Both the position numbers and the translations under genes were made by a program. Positions 18,976-26,384 of a stretch of DNA of 64,000 bases are shown here, one piece after another. Each line of letters begins with the position of its first letter. Position 1 is the stretch's first letter. The notes beneath the pieces were generated by a model. The model had not been told where the DNA came from. It saw only the letters and a list, made by a program, of their open reading frames with translations, and searched no databases. Source of the stretch: Bradyrhizobium niftali (GTDB taxonomy: Bacteria; Pseudomonadota; Alphaproteobacteria; Rhizobiales; Xanthobacteraceae); NCBI RefSeq assembly GCF_004571025.1, contig NZ_SPQT01000003.1, positions 1-64,000 on the forward strand, read 5' to 3'.

Positions 18976-19641
18976 CTAGCAGGTCTTCTGCTGCAGATGC
19001 TGAACGCATGTGCACGTCGTCGTCATCGTCGAGGAATACTTCACGTCGTAATATGGAAAGCTCGACGTGGCCGGGCTGTTCGTCGAGCAGCGCGGGAACA
19101 GGTAGTAGCTGTCGGTCAACTTGACGGTGCCGGCGATCGTGTAGCCGAGGTTGGGCGTGTAGTCATAGGACACTTCGCTCAGGATGAGCGAGATGTTGGC
19201 GTTGTTGGGATTGCTCGGATTGGTCGCGGTGAACTGGGACAAGGGCATCTGCTGACCCACGGTTCTCGCCCCCGACGAGCTCGTCGACGTGCTCCATTGC
19301 ACCGTCGCATTGCCGTTGCTGTCGGTCGAGACTCCAGAGACCGTGATCGTCATCAGGGAGGTGCTGCCATTCTTGACGGCATAAGGCGCCATGATTGCCG
19401 TCGCGGCACCAAGAATCGCTTGCATGCGATCCGCGCTCACCTGCGTGTTCTGCGAAACCATGTCGGCGACACTGTGCGCGGTCGCGCTGACCTTGACGTT
19501 CATGGCGAGCCCGTTTCCCAGCTCGACGCCGCCGATATAGAGCAGAAGCATGAACGGGGCGACGATGGCGAACTCCGTCGCTGCAACGCCGCGAGCGTCG
19601 GTTCGCAGGTGCCGTACGCAAGACGACAGGACGGCGATCAT
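18976..19641 (-). CDS. TadE/TadG-like membrane protein (third gene of the trio)
   Basis: 221 residues from ATG 19641, which overlaps the stop of the preceding gene by one base (TGATG), so coupled translation is likely. The TadE-like N terminus ARGVAATEFAIVAPFMLLLYIGG is a short basic segment followed by one membrane helix with the conserved Glu, the prepilin-like pattern of minor Tad pseudopilins. The rest is extracytoplasmic and Ser/Thr/Asn-rich, ending with a Cys-rich tail (TTTCTCVQHLQQKTC). A longer frame starting at 19872 runs antisense through the neighbouring gene and is rejected. Confidence 0.8.
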   Translation of the reverse strand: MIAVLSSCVRHLRTDARGVAATEFAIVAPFMLLLYIGGVELGNGLAMNVKVSATAHSVADMVSQNTQVSADRMQAILGAATAIMAPYAVKNGSTSLMTITVSGVSTDSNGNATVQWSTSTSSSGARTVGQQMPLSQFTATNPSNPNNANISLILSEVSYDYTPNLGYTIAGTVKLTDSYYLFPRCSTNSPATSSFPYYDVKYSSTMTTTCTCVQHLQQKTC

Positions 19642-20201
19642 CAGGTAGCTCCTGGCTCGTTCTGGAACGCGGCGGACGACATGATCAGCCGGTTGCCGTT
19701 GGAAAGATTCGAGAGATTGAAACCGAGCGGCCCGAGGAACACCGGCCATTGGTACATCACCCGGAGAACGACGACGTCGCCGGAATTGCCGGGATCGTAC
19801 TGCCAGGTGTTCGTGACCCCTCCATTGCCATCGAAGGTCAAGGCCGGAATGCCCGTATCGGCGGCGGACCACGACGTTGCCACCTGCATGTCGACCATCA
19901 GGCCGCTGCAGTTGAACAGGATCACGACCTGGTCGCAGACCTTCTGCTTGAACACGTCCTTCGTCATCTGCGCGGACTGAACCTGTCCCGTCATGACGAG
20001 GCGCGCCGATTGGCGCACGACGGATTCGAGCAGTTGCTGGGCGAAGAAAACGAGGAACGTCTGAATGAGCGCGATGATGAGGGCGAGGAACGGTGCGGCA
20101 ACGAGCGCGAATTCGACGGCCGTGGCTCCTGATTTATCTCGAGCGAAGGCGCCGCAGCGATTGCGGCGTCTCTTTGTGGTTGCTACGTCCGGTCCGGTCA
20201 T
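19641..20201 (-). CDS. TadE-like pilus assembly protein (second gene of the trio)
   Basis: 186 residues. The segment DKSGATAVEFALVAAPFLALIIALIQTFLVFF (about residues 22-53) is the TadE-like prepilin motif with the invariant Glu after the small residues and one long transmembrane helix. The remainder is extracytoplasmic (two Cys at about 96 and 104, then a WQYDPGNSGDVVVLRVMYQWP region). Its ATG at 20201 is 10 bases after the upstream vWA gene. Products like this are minor pseudopilins in Tad/Flp pili, but no tadA, tadB/C, rcpC or flp genes are nearby. Confidence 0.82.
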   Translation of the reverse strand: MTGPDVATTKRRRNRCGAFARDKSGATAVEFALVAAPFLALIIALIQTFLVFFAQQLLESVVRQSARLVMTGQVQSAQMTKDVFKQKVCDQVVILFNCSGLMVDMQVATSWSAADTGIPALTFDGNGGVTNTWQYDPGNSGDVVVLRVMYQWPVFLGPLGFNLSNLSNGNRLIMSSAAFQNEPGAT

Positions 20202-20211
20202 GACGCGCTCT

Positions 20212-21639
20212 CTACTGCACGAGGCTGGCTGTGCTGGACGCAACCTTGATGAAGAGGTTGGTCAGAGCCGCGGAAATGTCGCCGCCCGTCTGCACGCTCG
20301 CATACAGGCCGGGCGATGCGCAGGATTGCAGCCGCGTTGCGATCGTGCCGGTCGACGAGGACGGGCTGTTGAACTGCGCGATGCGCGTGTTGTACCAGCT
20401 TTCGGTCGGCAGTGGCAGATACTCGGTGTAGAGGACCGCGATGCGAATGCCGCGGTTCTTGATCGTCGTGCAGACCGTCGTGTCGAGCGGTTGCTGGCAT
20501 CGCAAGGTCGTCGAGTTGGCAGACGGAAGCGCATAGGTGGCATTGGCGTCGCAGGCGCCCCCCGTCTTCGGGATGAGCTTGTCCTCGACGCCGTCAGTGA
20601 CGAGGAAGACCACTTCCTGCGGTGTATCGCCCGACTGGTTGGTGCCGGTGCCCGGCGCAGGCATCACGGCGTTGACCCCCGTGAGGCCGCCCGAAATATC
20701 CGTGCCGTAGTCGGTGGTGTAGACGCAGGCGCCCTTGCTGTTGAGAATGGGGCAATTCTGGTGATCGACCGTCAGGAGCTGAATGTTGGAGATCTTGGTG
20801 CCGGCGGCGGTCGGCGTGGTCAGTGTCTGGATCGTGTTCAGGGCGTAGTCGAAGGTGTAGATGGCAGCATTGTAAGTCGTGTTATTGAGCGCCGACATGC
20901 ACTGCATGACGCCGCCCGACACACCCGACTGCGGGCACGTCCAGGGTCCGACCATCAGTTGCGTAACGGCATTGGTCACGAGATCGATGCGCAGCGTGAC
21001 GTTCTTCGCACGGGCGATGGTGAGATTGTCCTTGTTCGTAGAGCTTGGAGCCGCGTTGTTGGGATGCGCCTCGTGACAAGCGAACGCGCAATTCGCCGCG
21101 TATGACGGCTGACTCTTCGTCGCGGCGATCATGTTGTCGATGTCGGTCTGGGTCGCCGCGATCGCCATCGACGGAGAGTCGTCCAGCAACAGATAGAAGT
21201 TCATGTTGGGCGCGCTGGACGCCTTCGCCGTCGCGGAACCGGCGACCTGCCAGGTCGCCTTGCCGAGAACGCCGGGGAAATTGTTGATGGACTGCGCGAC
21301 GTAGGAAACCGTGATGGTCCGCGCGAGACCGGAATCGGTGACAGTGACCGTCGGTGTCGGCGTCACGGACAGCCCGGGAAGATTCGCCTTCGCTGCGAAT
21401 ACGGCTTCCGCGGTCGCCTTGACGACGGTGGTGTCGGTCTGCGTCAGCATCGCGGGCCTCACGGCCGCGACCGCGGCCGCGTCGGCAGCCGCGTTCAATT
21501 GCTCCCGCTTGCGCAGGGCCAGCGTATAGTCGAGCGCCATGCCCAGCAGAAAGATGATGGGAATCATCGTGAGCGCGAAGATGATGGCGACGTTGGCCTT
21601 CCGGTCTCTCGCGAAACGAAGCACTACGCGGCCGAGCAT
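20212..21639 (-). CDS. TadG-like protein with von Willebrand factor A domain
   Basis: 475 residues from ATG 21639. The N-terminal DRKANVAIIFALTMIPIIFLLGMALDYTLA is the TadG-type membrane anchor followed by QLNAAADAAAVAAV. A vWA domain starts at about residue 150: FYLLLDDSPSM provides the DxSxS metal-site motif and VVFLVTDGVED the downstream Asp. The domain is interrupted by a long Ser/Thr-rich part with several Cys (ANCAFACHEAH, NCPILNSKGACV). It is the first gene of a three-gene unit with two TadE-like genes. Likely an exported or surface-anchored complex; a role in adhesion is only inferred from family. Confidence 0.82.
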   Translation of the reverse strand: MLGRVVLRFARDRKANVAIIFALTMIPIIFLLGMALDYTLALRKREQLNAAADAAAVAAVRPAMLTQTDTTVVKATAEAVFAAKANLPGLSVTPTPTVTVTDSGLARTITVSYVAQSINNFPGVLGKATWQVAGSATAKASSAPNMNFYLLLDDSPSMAIAATQTDIDNMIAATKSQPSYAANCAFACHEAHPNNAAPSSTNKDNLTIARAKNVTLRIDLVTNAVTQLMVGPWTCPQSGVSGGVMQCMSALNNTTYNAAIYTFDYALNTIQTLTTPTAAGTKISNIQLLTVDHQNCPILNSKGACVYTTDYGTDISGGLTGVNAVMPAPGTGTNQSGDTPQEVVFLVTDGVEDKLIPKTGGACDANATYALPSANSTTLRCQQPLDTTVCTTIKNRGIRIAVLYTEYLPLPTESWYNTRIAQFNSPSSSTGTIATRLQSCASPGLYASVQTGGDISAALTNLFIKVASSTASLVQ

Positions 21640-22070
21640 GCCTTCACCCTGGTTGCCGTCGTTGCGGCGAAGAAATTTTCCAAAACACCGGTGACGGGAG
21701 GAGATAGGCAGGGCCTTGCCGCCGGCCACCCGATCGTCACGGGCGAAATATGGCGACAGCCATCTTAATCAACGCTTACGGGAACCCTATAAACAGGGAC
21801 CGCACCAATGAGATGTCTCATATTGAGAAAGCATCATTAACACCGCTTAAACGAGATCATCGAGGATGAGCCCGGTCGGGTCACGAATTCGGGGCGAGCC
21901 GGTAATCCCGAACCTTCGCGGAGCCCCGTCCCGGGCGGGCGATGGAGCGCAAACGCTCGCGCCGGGTCCCGGATCTTGTCCGGACCGTCCGCGGATTCTG
22001 GGCTGCCTCGCGGAGCCCGTCGTCGGGCCGCGCCTCGCGCGGACCCGTCGGCTCGCGATGACGGTCGCCG
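21640..22070. other. Promoter region of the tad-like trio plus repeat-rich spacer
   Basis: 431 bases without a gene. The part next to the tadG-like gene is AT-richer and holds a small palindrome TGAGA-TG-TCTCA at 21809-21820, a possible regulatory site. From about 21862 it becomes a GC-rich series of short inverted repeats (see next entry). Confidence 0.45.
21862..22070. repeat. GC-rich degenerate intergenic repeat
   Basis: Contains many short complementary pairs, for example CCGGATCTTGTCCGG at 21969-21983 and a run of GCCCG/CGGGC elements, ending GGCTCGCGATGACGG like the right ends of other dispersed repeats in this genome type. It lies just beyond the carboxylase stop and may act as its terminator. 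Confidence 0.45.
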
Positions 22071-23630
22071 TTACGGCCTGATCGTCATGTTTCCGGGAGG
22101 TCCGGCCTTGCGGAGCGGCTCGGCCAGCCGCGCGAACTCGCAGAGCAAGGACCTTGTCCTGCGCGGGTCGATAATCTCCTCGACCCAGAACTTCTCGGCC
22201 GAGCGGAACGGCGAGCGCAGCTTGTTCAGCCGCTCCTCGATCTCCCTCAGCTTCGCCGCCTTGTCCTCGGCCGCATCGATGTCGGCGCGGTAGGCCGCTT
22301 CGATGCCGCCTTCGAGCGGCAGCGAACCCCAATAGGCCGACGGCCAGGCGTAGCGGATCGAGAAGCGGTCGGCCGGCTGATGCACCACGCCGGCCACACC
22401 AAAGGCGTTGCGCAGGATCACCGTGCACCAGGGCACGGTGGTCTGGTTGACCGCGGCCATGGCGCGGACGCCGTGGCGGATGGTCGCCGCCTTCTCGGCA
22501 TCGAGGCCGATCATGAAGCCGGGGCAGTCCATGAGATAGACGACGGGCAGATGGAAGGTTTCCGCGAAATCGACCCAGCGCACCACCTTCTGGCAGGCAT
22601 CCGCCGTCCACGAGCCGCCATAGTGAAAACTGTCGCTGGCGAGCAGCAGCACCGCCCTGCCCTCGAGCCGTGCGAGGCCGACGATAACAGGCTTGCCGAA
22701 ATTCTTCGCGACCTCGAAGAACGAGCCCTTGTCGACGACCTGCTCGATGATCGGCCGCATCTTGTAGACCTGCTTGCGGTTGCGCGGCACCGCGTTCATC
22801 AGCGCTTCTTCGGTGCGCTCGGGATTGTCGGTGCAGGGCAAGGTCGGCGGCAGCTCGTAGACCGACGGCGGCAGATAGGACAGGAAACGCCGCGCGCAGG
22901 CGAACGCCTCTTCCTCGCTGTCGACGGCATGATCGACCGCACCGGCGCGGGTCTGGATGTCGGCGCCGCCGAGCTCCTCCTTCGAGAGGTCCTGCCCCAG
23001 CGCCTTCACCACCGGCGGCCCCGCGACGAACATCGCCGACTTCCGGGTCATGATGGAATAGTGGCTGGCGGCGAGGCGCGCGGCACCAAGACCCGCAACC
23101 GAGCCGAGGCCGAGCGCGACCACGGGTACGCGCGACAGGTTTTCCGTCGTGAAGCGATACCAGCGCGTTCCGCCGATGCCGCCCGGCAGGTTCGCCGCGC
23201 CCTTGGTCTCGATGGTCTTGACCGAGCCGCCGCCGCCGGAGCCTTCGATGATGCGGACGATGGGCAGACGGAAGTCGTGCGCCATCTCCTCCGCCATCAA
23301 GGGCTTGGCCGAGATCGAGGCATCCGCCGAGCCGCCGCGCACGGTGAAATCGTCGCCGACGACGACCACGGTGCGGCCGTCGACGCGCGCGCGGCCGAAC
23401 ACGCAGTTCGCCGGCGTCAATTTCTGCAACTCGCCGCTGGAATCGTACTCACCGATGCCGGAGACGGCACCGATCTCGTGAAAGCTGCCTTTGTCGATCA
23501 GCTTGTCGATGCGCTCCCGAACAGTCAGCCGGCCCTGGTCATGCTGTCGCTTGACCTTGTCAACGCCGCCCATCTCCCGCGCGAAGGCTTCGCGCCGGGC
23601 GAGCTCGTCGAGTTCCGGCTTCCAGTTCAT
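22071..23630 (-). CDS. Acyl-CoA carboxylase carboxyltransferase (beta) subunit
   Basis: 519-residue carboxyltransferase, size and domain order of propionyl-/methylcrotonyl-type beta subunits: N-terminal crotonase-like lobe with RERIDKLIDKGSF and the acyl-CoA site GSGGGGSVKTIE (about residues 128-140), then the C-terminal biotin-binding lobe with GKPVIVGLARLEGRAV and DCPGFMIG. It transfers carboxyl from carboxybiotin to an acyl-CoA; the substrate is uncertain. GAGGGAG precedes the ATG even though the gene starts 71 bases inside the 3' end of the IclR gene. The biotin carrier is probably the divergent 24629 gene; no biotin carboxylase subunit is in the window. Confidence 0.9.
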   Translation of the reverse strand: MNWKPELDELARREAFAREMGGVDKVKRQHDQGRLTVRERIDKLIDKGSFHEIGAVSGIGEYDSSGELQKLTPANCVFGRARVDGRTVVVVGDDFTVRGGSADASISAKPLMAEEMAHDFRLPIVRIIEGSGGGGSVKTIETKGAANLPGGIGGTRWYRFTTENLSRVPVVALGLGSVAGLGAARLAASHYSIMTRKSAMFVAGPPVVKALGQDLSKEELGGADIQTRAGAVDHAVDSEEEAFACARRFLSYLPPSVYELPPTLPCTDNPERTEEALMNAVPRNRKQVYKMRPIIEQVVDKGSFFEVAKNFGKPVIVGLARLEGRAVLLLASDSFHYGGSWTADACQKVVRWVDFAETFHLPVVYLMDCPGFMIGLDAEKAATIRHGVRAMAAVNQTTVPWCTVILRNAFGVAGVVHQPADRFSIRYAWPSAYWGSLPLEGGIEAAYRADIDAAEDKAAKLREIEERLNKLRSPFRSAEKFWVEEIIDPRRTRSLLCEFARLAEPLRKAGPPGNMTIRP

Positions 23631-24534
23631 TCACTCCCTCCGAATTGATCGGCTTGTTATTGTTGTGCACGGCCATTGCGACCGGCTTACGCGGGATACG
23701 GTTGTTGAAGACATCGCCTTCAGCGCCTTCCATCAGGCTGCCGAGCGAGCGGCCGAGCGCAAGCATCAGCGGCGCGACTTCGGCATGCAGCCGCTGCTCG
23801 TCATACATCGCGGACAGAAGGCCGATCGTGATGACGACGAAGGTCTGGTACTGCGGCGACCAGATCGGCACCGCGAGACCATTGATGTGCGGGCTCCACA
23901 GACCGCAGGCCACGACATAGCCGCGCTCGCGCAGCGACTGACGGTTGGCCTCGATGCGGGGCTTCAGGATCTTGGCCGCCTCGGGAGCTTCGCGCTCCAT
24001 GTCCGCAATGAAGGCATCGCCGATCTCGGGCGCCAGCGCCGCGGTGTAGGCCGCGCCTGCGGCGGTCGAGGCCATCGAGATGCGGCTGCCGGTGCCTTCA
24101 TGCAGGCCAAGCGCGGTCGCCGATCGCGCGAATTGGAGATAGACGAGATGGAAGCGATCGGGGACGACGAAGCCGACCGTACCAGGCAATTGCTCTGCGA
24201 CTTCCTGGAGCCGCTGGCGGATCATGCTGCGCAGCTGCGCGCCCTTCATCATCGAGGCGCTCATCGCCACCGCGCTCGGACCGATGCGATATTTCTGATC
24301 GCGCGGCAGATAGACGAGCTGGCCCATGCGCGTCAGCGTGTGCGTGAGCCGCGACACGGTCGAGCGCGGCAGGCCGCAGCGATTTGAAATCTCGAGATTG
24401 CCGAGCCTGCTATCGTGGCCCTCGAAGCATCGCAACACGTCGAACGCGCGCGACACCACCTGGATGACATCACCCTCACCGGCTTCGCCAGCGAGCGCAC
24501 CTTGTCTACTCAACCGCTCCGAACGTCGTCCCAT
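23560..24534 (-). CDS. IclR-family transcriptional regulator
   Basis: 324 residues. Winged helix-turn-helix at about residues 25-85 (IQVVSRAFDVLRCFEG, then LEISNRCGLPRSTVSRLTHTL) and the C-terminal IclR effector domain (about 100-270). A 25-30-residue tail overlaps the start of the carboxyltransferase gene. It is divergent from the biotin-carrier gene with a three-half-site operator in between, so it most likely controls both directions. The inducer is unknown, probably an acid or acyl-CoA related to the carboxylase substrate. Confidence 0.88.
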   Translation of the reverse strand: MGRRSERLSRQGALAGEAGEGDVIQVVSRAFDVLRCFEGHDSRLGNLEISNRCGLPRSTVSRLTHTLTRMGQLVYLPRDQKYRIGPSAVAMSASMMKGAQLRSMIRQRLQEVAEQLPGTVGFVVPDRFHLVYLQFARSATALGLHEGTGSRISMASTAAGAAYTAALAPEIGDAFIADMEREAPEAAKILKPRIEANRQSLRERGYVVACGLWSPHINGLAVPIWSPQYQTFVVITIGLLSAMYDEQRLHAEVAPLMLALGRSLGSLMEGAEGDVFNNRIPRKPVAMAVHNNNKPINSEGVNELEAGTRRARPARSLRAGDGRR

Positions 24535-24549
24535 GATCCCTACCAGTTG

Positions 24550-24575
24550 TTCCGCTCTGCGGAATTAAATTCCGC
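24550..24575. promoter_or_regulatory. Overlapping IclR-type operators
   Basis: Two palindromes share a half-site: TTCCGC-TCT-GCGGAA (24550-24564) and GCGGAATT-A-AATTCCGC (24559-24575). The TTCCGC/GCGGAA core is typical of operators bound by IclR-family proteins. The site is 16 bases before the IclR start and 54 before the biotin-carrier start, placing it to autoregulate and to control both transcripts. Confidence 0.65.
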
Positions 24576-24628
24576 TTGCAGAAGAAGCTACCTCAGGCAT
24601 TTTGCGACCACAACAAAAAGGCGATGGC

Positions 24629-24850
24629 ATGCCAGAAATTAAGATCGTCACCGAAGTCGCGGGACGCGTCTGCGCAACTCCCGTGCAAGTTGGAGGAACC
24701 GTCGCGGATGGCGACGACGTTGTGGTGGTCGAGGCGATGAAGATGGAGATACCCGTGCCTTTGCCCGCGAGCGGCACGATCACATCGCTTCTGGTGAAGC
24801 TCGACGACATCGTCGCCGAGGGACAAGCGATCGCGATCGTCGCGAGTTGA
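24629..24850 (+). CDS. Biotin/lipoyl-attachment domain protein (biotin carrier)
   Basis: 73-residue single-domain protein. It is essentially one biotinyl domain with the attachment motif VEAMKMEIP, the target Lys being K38, and the symmetrical beta segments GGTVADGDDV and DDIVAEGQAIAIV. It would be biotinylated by BirA and shuttle carboxyl groups to a carboxyltransferase. The ATG at 24629 follows a weak AAGGCG; an upstream TTG at 24602 adds nothing family-like. It is divergent from iclR and the carboxyltransferase gene, its probable partner. Free-standing carriers of this size are unusual beside propionyl-type beta subunits. Confidence 0.85.
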   Translation: MPEIKIVTEVAGRVCATPVQVGGTVADGDDVVVVEAMKMEIPVPLPASGTITSLLVKLDDIVAEGQAIAIVAS

Positions 24851-24894
24851 GCGCATGCGCATCGCCTGACGTGGTTGCGCAATCTTTCTCTGCC

Positions 24895-25003
24895 ACCCTT
24901 CGAGACGCCCGCTTTTGGCGGGCTCCTCAAATGAGGCTGGTTTTCGCAGCAAATCACAAATCCTCATGGTGAGGAGCGCCGCTCACGGCGCGTCTCGAAC
25001 CAT
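24895..25003. repeat. Dispersed intergenic repeat with TTCGAGACGC ends
   Basis: Complementary ends TTCGAGACGC (24899-24908) and GCGTCTCGAA (24990-24999), an inner GCCCGC/GCGGGC hairpin at 24907-24923 and CCTCATGGTGAGG at 24962-24974. A second member of the family is at 53594..53693. Confidence 0.65.
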
Positions 25004-25104
25004 GGCCGAGCGATGCGCTATCGCCGTCAGTGGTCCGCGACAATCTGTCAGACCCGCTTCGTATCCGCGGTACGGCGTTGCCATCGCCTGATACGGATGA
25101 CATG

Positions 25105-25136
25105 ATCTGTTTCAAACAAAATCTGTTTCAAACAAA
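25105..25136. promoter_or_regulatory. Tandem 16-bp direct repeat upstream of the TAXI-TRAP operon
   Basis: ATCTGTTTCAAACAAA occurs twice without interruption (25105-25120, 25121-25136), each copy containing the palindrome TGTTT-C-AAACA. It ends 45 bases before the TAXI receptor start. Tandem spacing of one and a half helical turns suggests cooperative binding of a regulator; TGTTTCA half-sites recall KdgR/IclR-type operators, but the protein is unknown. Confidence 0.55.
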
Positions 25137-25181
25137 GTAAGAAAATCTTCGCGACAAACGCGATGATCGTTGGAGGGAAAC

Positions 25182-26348
25182 ATGCTTCGTGGGCTGCTCG
25201 TGCTCGCGCCTGCCTTGGTTGCGGGCATTTCTTTTGCGTCTACACGCTATTCGTTCGCCGAAGACGTCAAGCTACCGGCGACCTTGACGTTTACCGCCTA
25301 TGACACCGGCACCGCCGGCTTCAACATCGCGGTCGGCGTCGGCAAGATGATGAAGGACAAATACGGCACCGACGTGCGCGTGCTCCCCGCAGGCAACGAC
25401 GTCGCGCGGCTTGCGCCGCTGCGCGCCAAACGTGCCGTATCGGCGGCGATGGGATCGGGCACCTATTTCGCGCAGGAAGGCGTGTTCGAGTTCGGCGCGA
25501 AAGAATGGGGCCCGCAGCCGCTCCAGATCCTGCTCTCGAGCGTCGATTGCAATTGCGGTTCGCTTGGCGTCGCCGCCGATACCGGTGTGAAAGATCTGAA
25601 AGACCTGAAAGGCAAGCGCGTCGGTTTCGTCGTGGGCTCGCCGGCGCTGAACCAGAACTCGCTCGCGGTGCTTGCCTTCGCCGGGCTGTCGCAGAAGGAC
25701 GTCAAGGTGGTCGAGTTCGCCAGCTACGGCGCGATGTGGAAGGGACTGATCAACAACGACACCGACGCCGCCTTCGGCACCACCATCACCGGCCCCGCCA
25801 AGGAGGCCGAGACGTCGCCGCGCGGCCTGATCTGGCCTCCGCTGCCGGCCAAGGACAAGGAGGGCTGGGCGCGGATGCAGAAGGTCGGCTCGTTCTTCTT
25901 CCCGCAACTTGCGACCTGCGGCGCCGGCATCTCGCCGGACAAGCCGATCGAGCTCGGCAACTACCCCTACCCGATCTTCGTGACCTACGCCTCGCAACCG
26001 GCCGACCAGGTCTACGCCATCACCAAGGCGATGGTTGTGAATTACGACGCCTACAAGGACTCCGCGCCCGGCGCGGGCGGTCTCGCCGCCGACCGGCAGA
26101 CCAAGAACTGGGTGGTGCCGGTGCATCTCGGCGCGGTGAAGGCGCTGAAGGAAGCCGGGCAATGGAGCGACGCGCAGGACGCGCACAACAACAAGCTGAT
26201 CAAGCGCCAGGAAGTGCTTGGCGCAGCATGGACGGAGTTCGGCAAGTCCAATCCGCCTACGGACGACAAGGCATTCCTCGACGGCTGGATGAAGGCACGC
26301 GCCACGGCGCTGGCCAAGGCCGACATGCCGAACGGGTTCGAGGACTAG
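25182..26348 (+). CDS. TAXI-family TRAP transporter solute receptor
   Basis: 388-residue periplasmic receptor. N-terminal signal peptide (LLVLAPALVAGISFASTRYSFA), then the TAXI-type opening LTFTAYDTGTAGFNIAVGVGKMM. Family features include GVKDLKDLKGKRVGFVVGSPALNQNS in the middle and a C-terminal half rich in aromatic residues. GGAGGG precedes the ATG at 25182. It binds a solute and hands it to the fused permease encoded 36 bases downstream. The ligand is unknown; some TAXI receptors bind glutamate, glutamine or 2-oxoglutarate, which would fit the glutaminase gene in the same unit. Confidence 0.9.
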   Translation: MLRGLLVLAPALVAGISFASTRYSFAEDVKLPATLTFTAYDTGTAGFNIAVGVGKMMKDKYGTDVRVLPAGNDVARLAPLRAKRAVSAAMGSGTYFAQEGVFEFGAKEWGPQPLQILLSSVDCNCGSLGVAADTGVKDLKDLKGKRVGFVVGSPALNQNSLAVLAFAGLSQKDVKVVEFASYGAMWKGLINNDTDAAFGTTITGPAKEAETSPRGLIWPPLPAKDKEGWARMQKVGSFFFPQLATCGAGISPDKPIELGNYPYPIFVTYASQPADQVYAITKAMVVNYDAYKDSAPGAGGLAADRQTKNWVVPVHLGAVKALKEAGQWSDAQDAHNNKLIKRQEVLGAAWTEFGKSNPPTDDKAFLDGWMKARATALAKADMPNGFED

Positions 26349-26384
26349 TCTACAGCGCTTTACAGCCCGCGCACGGGGTCGATC

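Noticed and set aside
22380..23648. Long plus-strand frame antisense to the carboxyltransferase
   Set aside because: Composition (Arg/His/Asp-rich) is that of the reverse complement of a GC-rich gene; no family motifs and no ribosome-binding site.
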